A stretch of 64,000 nt of DNA. Origin: Vishniacozyma victoriae. Lineage: Eukaryota > Basidiomycota > Tremellomycetes > Tremellales > Bulleribasidiaceae. Location: positions 2,542,001 through 2,606,000 of the forward strand of contig JADPYG010000088.1 in the NCBI GenBank assembly GCA_017654735.1, given 5' to 3'. Of the stretch, positions 24,360 through 34,886 are shown in pieces. Both the position numbers and the translations under genes were made by a program. Numbering within the stretch: the first letter of the stretch is position 1; each line of letters starts with the position of its first letter. Below the pieces are notes generated by a model that saw only the letters and a program-made list of their open reading frames with translations, made no database searches and was not told the DNA's origin.

Positions 24360-25274
24360 TTACTGGCTTGAGACTTGGTCTAGCTCGACATCTTTGCTAT
24401 TTACATAGGATGGATCTTCGGATTTGGCCGACTTGCTAAACATCTTGATCCCATATAGGACAGTACCCGCCAAGAGTAGGATCTAGAAATCAGCTCCAAG
24501 CTGTGTGAGGAGGAGACGCACCGAGGCTACCAAAGCGAGCCATACGGCATTTCCATATTTGGCCGTGAGGGGAAGGGAGATAGCTGGCCAACCAATGTAT
24601 CCATTCAAAACCTTGTTGATCTCCTTGGTCATCCGGATACACATTCCAAAAGCCACCCAAGCGACCAATGTGGAGAATACGTAGAAACTAAAAGTCACCT
24701 GCCTCGTCAGCCTTTTGCCTTGTATAGCGAGACATACGACGTGTAGTGTCTTAGCCCATTTTCTCGCACCACCTGACCATGCGACTGCAAAGAGAACCAT
24801 CACCATCCCAACGGCGCCGGCGGCGATAGGGACGAGAACTAATGGCCAAGTCTCTTCAAAGTGCACAAGTTGGATCTGGCTTAGTCTCCGAGATGGGTCG
24901 GGGCTGATCATGACGAAGATTGGGCGGACATAATATCCCATAGATTTTCTAACGCAATTGGCGCCTCTGCTATAGTCTGCCCTGCTCATCAGCTGTTGAT
25001 CCTATGAATGAAACGGTGGGATAGCGTACCCTTCGTCTGTTGCTTTTGCACAAGCGCCCAACAAGCCCAGATTGATCAAAAGCCTGCCATCACCGTCGTA
25101 CAATTGAGAAAGCTGGAGTTTATCGGAAATGGGAGTGGAAATGCAGACCAGTACCAATAGGATGAATGACAGGACTAGCGATCAGTGAGGGTACCACAAG
25201 AAGAGTGACTCACGGGTAAAGGCGAAGATCAAGGAGGTGGTAGTCGCGTTGGATCTCTTATTGCTGGTGGTCAT
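24360..25274 (-). CDS. Four-TM SUR7/PalI-like membrane protein, copy A
   Basis: The protein has about 240 residues and four predicted membrane helices. The first follows the start (SLIFAFTLLSFILLVLVC across an intron). A large extracellular loop comes next with two cysteines (LLGAC and ANCVRK), then LVLVPIAAGAVGMVMVLFAV, FSFYVFSTLVAWVAFG and a last helix rebuilt over an intron (ILLLAGTVLYGIKMF), with a short cytosolic tail. This layout matches the SUR7/PalI superfamily of fungal cortical or pH-signalling proteins, but I see no sequence motif that settles it. It is the first of three tandem same-strand paralogs with matching intron positions. The ATG is at 25274 and the stop at 24360. The acceptor before RGANC is uncertain. 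Confidence 0.7.
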
Positions 25275-25775
25275 TTTGTTTCGATAGTGATTGGATAAGA
25301 TGAGTGATGAGCGAGAGACGACAGCTCTTATCTGTCTACTGGATGCATGCTCGAGCGGTGCTACTCAGCCTCTACTGCAAGGTGGATGGTGGCTGAAGGA
25401 GTATCAAGCCTTTGAGCGTTGTCTTGGCGCTGGTCGAGAGGGCAATTAAGCTATTTAGACTTTGGTACCTTTGGACCTGATCAGTTTGGGCAAGTGGGTA
25501 TTGTGCTGTTATTCGGTTGCTTTCAGCGCAGCCAGCGTCGGTGTTTGGTACGGATTGAACAGCCTCAAGTCTCTCAACGGTGGGCTGGGAGCGGTGAAGA
25601 GGTTCTACGATCTCTAGAGGTCCTCTTTGATCAGGGTCCGCTTGTTTATGTGTTTACGTGAACTGATATCATGACCTATTTGCACAACCATCACTTCGAT
25701 CTCTCAATTATATTATATCCCATCTATATCGATCATATACATTGCTATACTCGCTAAACACATCAGAGGTGATCC
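25275..25775. other. Intergenic between paralogs A and B
   Basis: This 500-bp spacer should hold the promoter of copy A and the 3' end of copy B. I see no further gene or repeat. Confidence 0.4.
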
Positions 25776-26716
25776 CTAATATCTGGGGGCTTGATCCATC
25801 TCGAGATCCTTCGTTCGGTCCTCGTGGAAGTCACTCTCGGTCTTGGGTTTTCGGCATGCCTTGATCCCGTATAGGACTGTAGCGATCAAGAGCAGTATCT
25901 TGACGTCAGCCTCGAAGGATACAGCAAGCGTCTGAGATTTACGTACGGCAGCGGTCAAGACTAGCCAAGTGGCGTTTCCTGCTTTACCGACAAGAGGGAC
26001 GGCCATTGTTGCTTTTGGATGGCTGTTGTAACGCTCGAGGTTACGATTGATGTTTCTGGTGAGATCGAGACAGAACCCGAACGCAAGCCAGGTGATGATG
26101 GTGGTGATAATGTAGAAGCTGAAATTGGTCTACCTCATCAGCCTAACATCGGACGTGACGAGGGCCAAGCCAACTCACGATATTGAGCGTTCTAGCCCAT
26201 TTCTTCGCTCCTCCAGACCAGGCTGCGATGAAGAGAATCAATACGATTCCGACTATACCGGATGCAATAGGTACAGTGATGAGTGACAATGCGCGCATGT
26301 ACCTGACAAGAGGACCGGCGCTGGCAATGGGCTTTCCGTCTGGGCCATTTCCAAGTGGGAGACCGGCTCTAACGAACCAAGTCGGCGATTTACGTCCGCA
26401 CTGGGCTCCATCGATATCAAGACCAGGGCTATGGTGGTCAGCTTAGTAGCTGTGGAGGCGATGGAACGCACATGTCTCGGTAAACCTCGTCGCAGGCGCC
26501 CAGGACTCCCATGTTGACGAGAATTCTGCCGTTGGCATCGAACAATTGCGAAATCTGGAGGTGGGGGGAGAACGGTTCGCTCGTGGTCGCAAGTACCAAG
26601 AAAATGAATGGAAGCACTGGATGTCAGTGTTCAGCCCATACTCAGTGAGGCTGGATCTTACGGGTGAAGAGAAAGACGATCAAACTGATTGCGGTTGATT
26701 TCATGCTGCCGGCCAT
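25776..26716 (-). CDS. Four-TM SUR7/PalI-like membrane protein, copy B
   Basis: This is a paralog of copy A, about 240 residues, with the same four-helix plan and introns at equivalent places (one after about 20 codons, one in the extracellular loop, one before helix 3, one before helix 4). Diagnostic shared pieces are LQISQLFDANGRILVNMGVL versus LQLSQLYDGDGRLLINLGLL in copy A, AWSGGAKKWARTL versus AWSGGARKWAKTL, and GNATWLVLTAAILLLIATVL. Two extracellular cysteines (LGAC, AQCGRK) are conserved. The tail is acidic. The ATG is at 26716 and the stop at 25776. The close match to copy A indicates a fairly recent duplication. Confidence 0.72.
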
Positions 26717-27340
26717 TGTGATTTGTGGTTGAAGAAAAGTGCATACAGATACAAAAAGACTTGGAAATATACCTCTATACATGCTGTGCTCGGTGTTGAT
26801 TAACCCCTTTCATGATCCCCCATGGCCCCAAAATATGAAAGGAGTGGGTATCCAACGCCAAGGAATCCCTTTCAGAGCCTTGTTTCATCCCTGTCATCAA
26901 CCCCTCGGTTGTCACAAACGAAGCTCAGCGGTAGTGATCGTACAGAAAGGGATGACCGAGGATCTTGTACATAGGTGGTGTTGATTCCCGCACCGCCTTG
27001 AGATAGATACAAGACGACATGTTTGGACTTTTGCCATCCCCCAAACATCTTGGGATCAAAAACTTGTCAAATCCTGCAGTATCAGTGTATCGTCATTACG
27101 GCGCTTGACACGGCATAGATGTTGGGCGAGACCGGCCCAGGATATTGCGTAGAGGCGGCAAAGGCGTCGAATGGGGTATGTAAGGCAACTCGATCCAGCT
27201 GGGGAAGAGGGCATCCGGGATTTGCGATCTTGACATACGGTGCTACGCTTCCTTTACGAACAAAAATACATAGTAGCGTATCGAACTAAAGCTCAAACTT
27301 ATTATGGATACATATTTGCGAACTCATCTGTACAGCACAC
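26717..27340. other. Intergenic between paralogs B and C
   Basis: This 620-bp spacer holds the promoter of copy B and the 3' end of copy C. I see no supported gene. Confidence 0.4.
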
Positions 27341-28313
27341 TTAGGCCATCACCATTGGTCTCTCGTCGTCGGTTGAGTGCTTTCTGTCAAAGTGGGCGGA
27401 TTGAGCAGCTTTCTTGATCATGAACTGCCGAATGATGATCAAAGGTACGGCGATGTTGGAGCATATCTGACGATGTCAGGAATGGATCGGAAAGTTAAAG
27501 ATAGGACGTACCGCTCCAGCAAGAAGGATCCAGGTAGTATTGCCCCTCATAGTATCCAGCGTGAACCCATTGCCTAATCCTTCGGTGTTGTACCTCTGCA
27601 GCATCCTCTCCACCTTGGGTGTCAACGTATAGGCGATACCGAAACTTGCCCATGCTAGAATAGCAGCGATGAAAGATATTCCAGTAGTAGCCTGCGTATC
27701 AGCATACCGTACAAGGCCAGATATCGGCTTGCTTACATAGTCAGCCCAAGAGGTCAACTTGTAGCTTCCAAAGATGAACAACAGCATGGCAATGAAGGCC
27801 AAGGCGGTCGCGATTGGTACCATGACCATTCCCCTTGTCATTCCATAGTCCACGACCTTCTGGATGGTGTTGTAGGTGTAGGGATATCCACGATCTCCTC
27901 CTGGGTTCGCGGTCAAACCCTCGGGCAGCTCGGACTCGAGGACGGGTAGTTGTAGGAAAGCTTGATAACCATTTCCGTAAGTTTTGTCGCAACGGATGTC
28001 CCTTTGGCTTCCAAATGTACTATATCGTCAGATACGATTTCGGTCGAGGCGACTCACGCTTGAAGGAAATTGGTACAGCCGCCCAGTATACCCAAGTCCA
28101 GGGTGTATACCCCATTCTCATTCGTTCCTTGTACTCGAGTGATTGCGGCACCCTTGCGAGTAGGGGTTGTCAGACAAGACACTAGAAGAAGCCCTGCAGC
28201 GGCGCCTATGTAGGTCAGGAAATGTCGCTCAAGTTGTCCCACTGTAACTCACCTAAACAAGCCGAAGCGAGAGCAGTAATGATACTGACTTTGATCGAAG
28301 TCTTTCTTGCCAT
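27341..28313 (-). CDS. Four-TM SUR7/PalI-like membrane protein, copy C
   Basis: This is the most divergent of the three tandem paralogs. It begins MARKTSIKVSIITALASACL, then continues after an intron with GAAAGLLLVSCLTT. It has a loop with paired cysteines (LGGCTNF and DIRCDK), then VMVPIATALAFIAMLLFIFG, ISFIAAILAWASFGIAYTL and a last helix rebuilt over an intron ending ICSNIAVPLIIIRQF. The tail carries a His/Asp/Glu-rich block. The extracellular loop is longer than in A and B. The ATG is at 28313 and the stop TAA at 27341. The function is unknown; shared topology suggests a plasma-membrane domain or cell-wall sensing role, which is inference. Confidence 0.68.
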
Positions 28314-29370
28314 CTTAAAGTCGTTTTGGGATAATCAGTAGAGTATGCAGAAATAAGTGGAGAAGGCATGCACCACACCACGCTGTTATTATACAAGGCC
28401 GGCGCCGGATTCTGCTAAACGTTTCAGGCATACTGTAATAACCAAATGCCAAGCCGTCTAGCGATAAAAGTAAGCCGACAGACCGAGATGACGTCATAAA
28501 GGTATTTGCCCCCTTTACCCCCTGAACCCAATGGAGTTTCTAGCTTCAAACAGGGTGGGGGCGGTGTGGAGTCATGCATTGCCTTTTCATGCAAGTTCTC
28601 TTTCGGCGCCTGTTGCCGAGCGTATTCCAGCTTGCATAGCTTGTTTAGGCCAAGAATGAGACTTGGTACGCCGAAGGTTGAGGTGGATCTGCACCCGGCG
28701 GATACGCCTCCGCTTGGTCTGCTTGGGGCTCGGCACTGGTGATTCATGCATGAGGGAGTCGTCCAGGTCAAATGTATACTTCTGATAAGTACTACTACAG
28801 TCGCATGCGACAGACATGACATTCATATCGGTCTATTCAGTTCTTTGTCGAAAGGTCGACTTTACGGGCGCTGAACATTCTTCGGCATGTACACCACCTC
28901 GCTCTATGTCTCCCCGTTTTGAAGGTGACCTGTGGGCGGATAGGGAGCAGACGCTTGGTGACTCGACCAACGATCGATGGGCATTGAGTGCATGCTTGCT
29001 TGTTGCAACATGACCATTCATGGTACTCTCTGACATATAGAGTGCGTAATCCCATTTTCCAGCAAATAGTGTCCCTTAAAAATGGGATCTCAGTAGTCGC
29101 GTTCAGCTGCGACATGATGAAACGCGGTGTTGCTGTGTTGTATAATTGTATGCTACCACTTTATCCTATGCTTTGATGCCTTGTACAGCTCCTATCAAGA
29201 ACATCAATCTATCGGTATAGAGTTCAGAGGTCTCGAGAAAACGCACTTGCAACTCGTTCTAGGGGTCCTTTGAACAGCACCAACAACTCCGACTTTCCAA
29301 CCCGGTTTAATCGAATCTTTGTCGAGGCGCTTTCAACATTGTATATCGACTACCCAATTCAACTCACGCA
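28314..29370. other. Intergenic, about 1.06 kb, no supported gene
   Basis: This is the largest gene-free stretch after the left end. It lies between divergent starts (copy C and the NIPA transporter), so it should carry both promoters. Open frames on both strands lack recognisable motifs. I see no tRNA-like cloverleaf or terminal repeats. Confidence 0.4.
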
Positions 29371-31679
29371 ATGTCATCATCAATATCGGCATCAGTCAGT
29401 GCGACTGTATCAGCTTCGATCTCGGCGTCGGCATCTGCTGCAGCGGAACCCAAAAACCCTCAATTCAAAATCATCGGTATCTGTCTCGCAGTAGCGAGTG
29501 GTTTCTTTATCGGTACAAGGCAAGTGCTCAGCAGCTGGAGTAATAGGCATCGACTGACCCCACCAGTTTTGTCGTAAAGAAGAAGGGACTGATAGCGTCA
29601 ACCAAGAAATATGGAAATGCAGCTGGAGAAGGCGTTGCGTATCTGAAGAGTTGGCTATGGTGGACCGGTGAGACATTTTTGGTTCCATGAGCGCAAGGGC
29701 TAATGCTAGGCATGATCATGATGATCGTTGGGGAGATTTGCAATTTTGCTGCATAGTGAGTGGACTAAGTTATTTTCCAGAGCGATGCTGACCCGCAGCG
29801 CTTTCACAGAAGCAATCCTCGTTACACCGATGGGAGCGTTGTCGGTCGTCATCTGTGCTATCCTGTCCCACTTCTTTCTCAAAGAGAGCTTGACCTTCTT
29901 CGTACGTCTCCTCAGACTAAAGAAAGTCTACTGACAGGTAGGGCTGGATCGGGTGTACGCTGTGTATAATCGGATCCGTCGTCTTGGCTCTCAATGCACC
30001 AGAGGAGCAATCGGTAACGACGATCGGCGGCTTCAGAAAACTATTCCTGGCTCCAGGATTCCTCGTCTGGGCATCCATCTTGATAGTCGTGTCCCTCGTC
30101 CTGATCTTTTACGCCGTACCGAGATGGGGGAAGAAGACAATGCTAGTCTATATCAGTATCTGTTCGTTGATTGGAGGTATCAGTGTGAGCTGTACCCAGG
30201 GTTTTGGAGCTAGTACTCTAGCTACTATCCAAGGGTGAGTGATGACAATGAGACTAGAGCTGATTGTCAGACGGGACGATGCTCATAAACAATGGTTTTA
30301 CTGGGTGCTATTGATCATTGTGGTCGTGACTCTCCTGACAGAGTGAGTTCAGTCAACCCCGATGCCACGGAGACACTAACGATTAGGATCGTCTATCTCA
30401 ACAAAGCTCTAGAGCTATTCAAGTGAGACTTTCCTAGCCTCGCCCTAAATACAACCTGACAGATAGCACGTCCATGGTCGTACCGGTCTACTTTTGCTAC
30501 TTTTCCACAGCAACGCTCATCACCTCTTTCATCCTATACCAGGGCCTCAAAGCCTCGGCCGTCACACTCATCACCATGGTCCTCGGTTTCCTCACCACCT
30601 GCCTCGGTATCACACTCCTTCAAATGTCCAAAGTCGATCCAAACACGCTTACAAAGCTTGACCGAAAGAGCACGTTGCTCATGCAGGCCTCGAGACAGCA
30701 CACGGAAGAGGCAGAAAAGGGACATGTATCTGCACTAGAGGATCCAGGTATGGACGCCCTTCGAAGTGGATTTGGCGCGGTGGGAAGTATCATCAGGGCA
30801 AGGAGTAATAGTAGGCGAATGAGCAATGCTTCTTCGCTTTACGGTCAGGGAGTGTATGGTCAAACGGCGACTTTGTATGACGCCCAAGGGAACCTGTCGA
30901 CAAGAGGTCTGAATGATGTCCAGCGCTATCAGTGTAGGTACTTGCGCTTGCGGGATATGGACAGGACTGATCTACAGTATCTGACAACCCGATGCCTTCC
31001 GATGCAATGGACCAGATCGCGATGCATCGTCAGTCGAATGCGTCTCCTGTGCTGGCACCAAAGAGGTCAAAGAGCCATCTGAAGGTGAGTTACCACATCG
31101 TACGAAACTGACTCGTAGTTTGACGAAGCGGATGTCGTCCATCAATATGGATACGGCGATCAGGCCGCTACACACCACAGCCGACCTCATCAACCTCCGA
31201 TGTCCAGAAACAACTCGTCTTATGTTGGATACCCACCTGTCAAGGAGGAAGATGAAGACGATGAAAAGCCATTATCACCAACATCGACCGATGCGACACA
31301 CGCCCACGCTAGTATACATACCGCAACATATGTCGACCCATATCGTCAAGCACCACCTGTGCCAGTCACTGCCAGCCCGTCTCTACGAACCGGTCTAAGC
31401 GGCATGTTTAGTAACTTTTCGTCATCAGGACCCGATCTCAGACTGAATCCCCCAAAAAGCGATACACGCGGAGGTGGACATCGGGGCGTAAAAGACTACC
31501 CTCACCTACCAAAGGAGGATGCAGATGTAGAGCGAGACCAGCGTCGTGGGCTGTTTGGCGATGGTGATGATTACCCTAGAGAAGAGGGGTATGGAGAGAT
31601 GGAAGATGGGGATATGGGACATCGCTCCCAACCTTCCGATGAAGTGAGGAGGCTGCCGAATGTCCCAGGAAGGGGATGA
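29371..31679 (+). CDS. NIPA-family magnesium transporter
   Basis: NIPA proteins are multi-pass Mg2+ transporters of plasma or internal membranes. After a Ser/Ala-rich N-terminus come FKIIGICLAVASGFFIGTSF and KKKGLIAST, then EICNFAAYAFTEAILVTPMG, the family signature. Seven more hydrophobic segments follow, including LSVVICAILSHFFLKE and NTSMVVPVYFCYFSTATL. After the last helix (TTCLGITLLQMSK) comes a long disordered cytosolic tail of about 330 residues, rich in Ser, Pro and acidic residues and probably regulatory. About nine introns interrupt the gene. The first is a GC-AG intron (29520-29566). The ATG at 29371 is the first in frame. The 3' end is convergent with the coiled-coil gene, 135 bp apart. 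Confidence 0.88.
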
Positions 31680-31814
31680 ATGCATGTAATCTTGGGAGCA
31701 CTTTGTACATACACGGGACTATGTATTATGAATGCAAATGTTCGATTTGGAGAATATGCGGTAGCATTGTCCCAGCTGCCAGTTGTCGAGATCACCATTG
31801 GCCGAGAGCTGGGG

Positions 31815-32767
31815 TCAGTCGTGCGGAGACCATGGATGAGTGGACCTACCATCATCGCTCTCGTCACCCTCGTCTCCGTCGTCCTGCCTCTTACGCCTTC
31901 GTGCGCTCTTGGACGGCGCAAGAGGGAGCCCGGGCTCAGGCTCGGGGGTAGGCGTCTCGAGCTTGACCACACCAAGTTGGATGGCCGGTCTCTTTTTCTC
32001 TCTAGCTGATGGCGGTCTGGTTTTGACTTGGTCGATGGGTGTCTGTTTGTCAGTCAGTGGCAAACATGGCTTCGATGGTGACATACGACTGGTCTAGTTG
32101 GTCGGTAAAGCTTGTCCTCGGGCGTCGACTCTTCCCCAATACGTCGCCGCTTCTTCTTGCTCGACATATGATGGGTCTCGTCTCGAGCTTTGGATGGGCC
32201 ACCGACTTCTTCTTCGTCAAAGAAGGCCGAGAGGAGTGACGGGGAATGAGCAGCTGGCCTCTGGTTGAATGGCCCACGACTGTGTGCCCTTCGAACAGGA
32301 GGGTTGTTGACTGCCTTGTCCTTGGCCTTTCCGGTCAGCGCGACCGCAATTCACAAGATGATTCAACTTACGGTAGTGAAAGCGTCAGTGGCTCGATCCA
32401 TCGCTGTGTCTGCAATGTCCTCTTCCTCTTTTGCAAAGAAGTCCGCAGCGCGACCCCACCGATTTGACCACTCGTCCGTCTCCTTCAACGCGTTCCTCAA
32501 AGAGCCCTTCAAGTCATTCACCGCGTCCTTCAACCTCGTGATCTGAGCTTCCTTCTCCTTGATTGCATCCTCACTTTCCTCCAATCTCTCCTCGGTTTGC
32601 GTTAGTCGTCTTTCGGTATTTCGGAATGCTTTGTTTTCGAGTTCCAATTCCGCGACTCGCGCTTTGAGTTCTCTGCCCTCTTGGATCGCGCCCTTGTTGA
32701 TGAGAGTCGATAGCTCGAGCTCGTGGTCGAGAGCGCGTATCTGCTTCTTCAGATCTTCCCGCGACAT
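31815..32767 (-). CDS. Coiled-coil protein, unknown function
   Basis: I do not recognise this protein of about 260 residues. It starts MSREDLKKQIRALDHELELS and runs as nearly continuous charged coiled coil for about 110 residues, containing RRLTQTEERLEESEDAIKEK. An ADFFAKEEEDIADTA block follows. The C-terminal part is disordered and basic, with a likely nuclear localisation signal (SSKKKRRRIGEES) and a second basic cluster (KSARRRKRQDDGDEGDE). Introns near 32317-32370 and 32042-32085 join three exons. The coiled coil plus basic signals suggest a nuclear structural or scaffold protein. It is divergent from PML1, only 163 bp between start codons. Confidence 0.7.
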
Positions 32768-32930
32768 GATAGGTATATGATATCGAGTAAGTATAGAAGT
32801 AGACGGGTAGTTGGTTGAATAGATGGTCTGTCTCGACTTGACGCGACGATCAGACGGAATCAAATATTCCAGCCAAGACTACACCTTGCCCTCCTATGAT
32901 CAACTGACAACAGCTAAAGTAGCATCTATA
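32768..32930. promoter_or_regulatory. Divergent promoter, coiled-coil gene / PML1
   Basis: These 163 bp separate two divergent ATGs and must include both promoters. No motif is assigned. Confidence 0.4.
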
Positions 32931-34058
32931 ATGGTCGATTCAGAACGAGACAGGGAGCGCTCCCCGAAACGCAGAAGATCTCGATCACCCGAAACAAGAG
33001 AATTCAAGCATGATGGCGGTGGTCAATCTTCAGCTCGTATGCGCTCGCCAGGATATCACGCGCGCAAAGACAGGGAGTCTAGGCGGGACGATAGGGGTTC
33101 AAACGGCGATAGGGATAGAAGAAGGGATAGTGGGCGTGATGATCGTCGGAGTGGGAGAGGAGAGTATAGTGAGAAAGATAGGGAGAAGGAGAGGGATAAT
33201 GACAGGAAGAGATATGAGGATACGGTCAAGAAAGAGCCCGGAGAGGATGTAGGTCATGCCTTCACCTAGCTCAATGCTGGTGTGCTAACAGGTGTAGGGG
33301 GACGAGCCACCAGCTAAGGAACCTGAAAAGCCAAACTTTGGAAATTCTGGGTTACTGGCAAGGGAAACGAATCTAGTCAAGGGTGTTCAAATCAAATACA
33401 ATGAGCCACCAGAAGCCAGGAAGCCATTGAAGAATTGGCGATTATACGTCTTTAAGGGAACAGAACAGATAGGTAAGTCCAGTCATACGCCTGTACACCG
33501 GAAGATGCTGATGATCTAGACCTCATACATATATACAAACAATCGGCGTACTTGGTTGGTCGAGATACAGTTGTGAGTAAAGTCCCTACGATCGTCCGCA
33601 GTGCTAGGCCTGACAATCAGGTTACCGACATACCAGTAGCACACCCTTCTTGCTCCAAGCAGCACGCAGCGATCCAGTTTCGACAGATCACAGAAAAGAA
33701 CGAGTACGGAGAGACTAGCTCGTCAGTTAAGTAAGTGCAACTCCGCTCCTCTCGGCCTCTCTGCCCTTTACTTGCGCCTAGTCGAAGACAGCCAGGCTGT
33801 TCCCGCTTGGACTTCTCCTGAACGCTCGCTCTGGGACCGAAGCTCATGTTTAGACCATTTGTGATCGACCTCGACTCTACAAATGGAACCCATGTCAACG
33901 ATAAAGAGATCCCAAAGTCGCGATACTACGAGCTTCGTAATTCAGACGGTGAGTCCACGCTTGACCAGGTCATTAGCGAAGCGAGCTGATCCCTAGTGAT
34001 CAAATTCGGAACATCCTCACGCGAATATGTGCTACTTCACGAAGACGCGTCAACATGA
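32931..34058 (+). CDS. PML1: FHA-domain splicing factor PML1 / SNIP1
   Basis: PML1 (SNIP1 in animals) is the FHA subunit of the RES complex, which acts in spliceosome activation and nuclear retention of unspliced RNA. The N-terminus is an Arg/Ser/Asp/Glu-rich disordered region of about 110 residues. The FHA domain follows: WRLYVFKGTEQIDLIHIYKQ, the phosphothreonine-loop motif YLVGRDT, HPSCSKQHAAIQFR and DLDSTNGTHVNDKEI, all expected residues present. Four introns were resolved, giving a stop at 34058 after HEDAST. Splicing is plausible for an intron-rich genome. The name rests on the RS-type N-terminus plus the SNIP1-like FHA sequence. Confidence 0.87.
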
Positions 34059-34886
34059 TTATAATCGAAAGCGCGTTCATATTGCACACTTTCCTTGATC
34101 AGATCTAGATCGATTGCATATTTTACTTCGGATGCATGGATCTCACCCACTGCGAGTCCATCGAAGAATCGACTGAAATTGATGCATATATTCCTTCCAT
34201 AGACTACCGCGCAGACCGGAAAATGAAATAATTGGCAACGAGCGATTTATACACCCATTTCTAACCAATCCCAAAATAACTCAATTTCTTCGAAATCACT
34301 CTAGCTACCAAAATCCTACATTCAGCAACAATTCAACTACTTCTAAACTTAGGCTGACCCTATGCCATACATACAGCCCGACCGGCCAACCGGCGCTTCA
34401 GCCATGGTGTATACATGCGCTACCTCCCTCCCGTGAGAATTACTCAATAACGCCTTCAGATTCAAAGAAAAGGTTGCTCGAATAATGAATTGGCAGCCAA
34501 CGAGAAGAGGGATTTTTAGTGATTCTGTGAAACTATCCTTTGACTCCGCGATTATCCAAGTATATCCCTGTGTATGGTATATTTCACTTTACCGATCAAT
34601 ACGGGGCTGAGGGTCCTCGCTGAGGCGAGAAGAGCTTGATCTAGTAACATTCCTTGTTGACACAAGGAGAGGTGGGGCGAAATCAAATTCGACCATCGGC
34701 TCAATGAACAATGTCAAATCGTCGCTGTCCAATCGGCTTGTTCGCGGACACTTCTTTTGTCTATAATGGCTCATACTGATGTTTTATGGTATAAAGACAG
34801 GTCTTTTGCATCCATTTTTCTGACTCTTACAATCCATCTCACTATCCCTTTCGTTCCCCATCTCTCCAATCAGTTCAGTATCAGCA
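34059..34886. promoter_or_regulatory. 828-bp intergenic region upstream of the P-type ATPase
   Basis: It follows the PML1 stop and precedes the ATPase ATG at 34887 on the same strand. The last 90 bp before the ATG are pyrimidine-rich, as in highly expressed fungal genes. No other gene is supported. Confidence 0.45.

Noticed and set aside
25400..25480. A stretch resembling part of a tRNA D-arm (TGGTCGAGAGGGC)
   Set aside because: No matching acceptor stem, anticodon arm or T-loop (GGTTCGA) follows.
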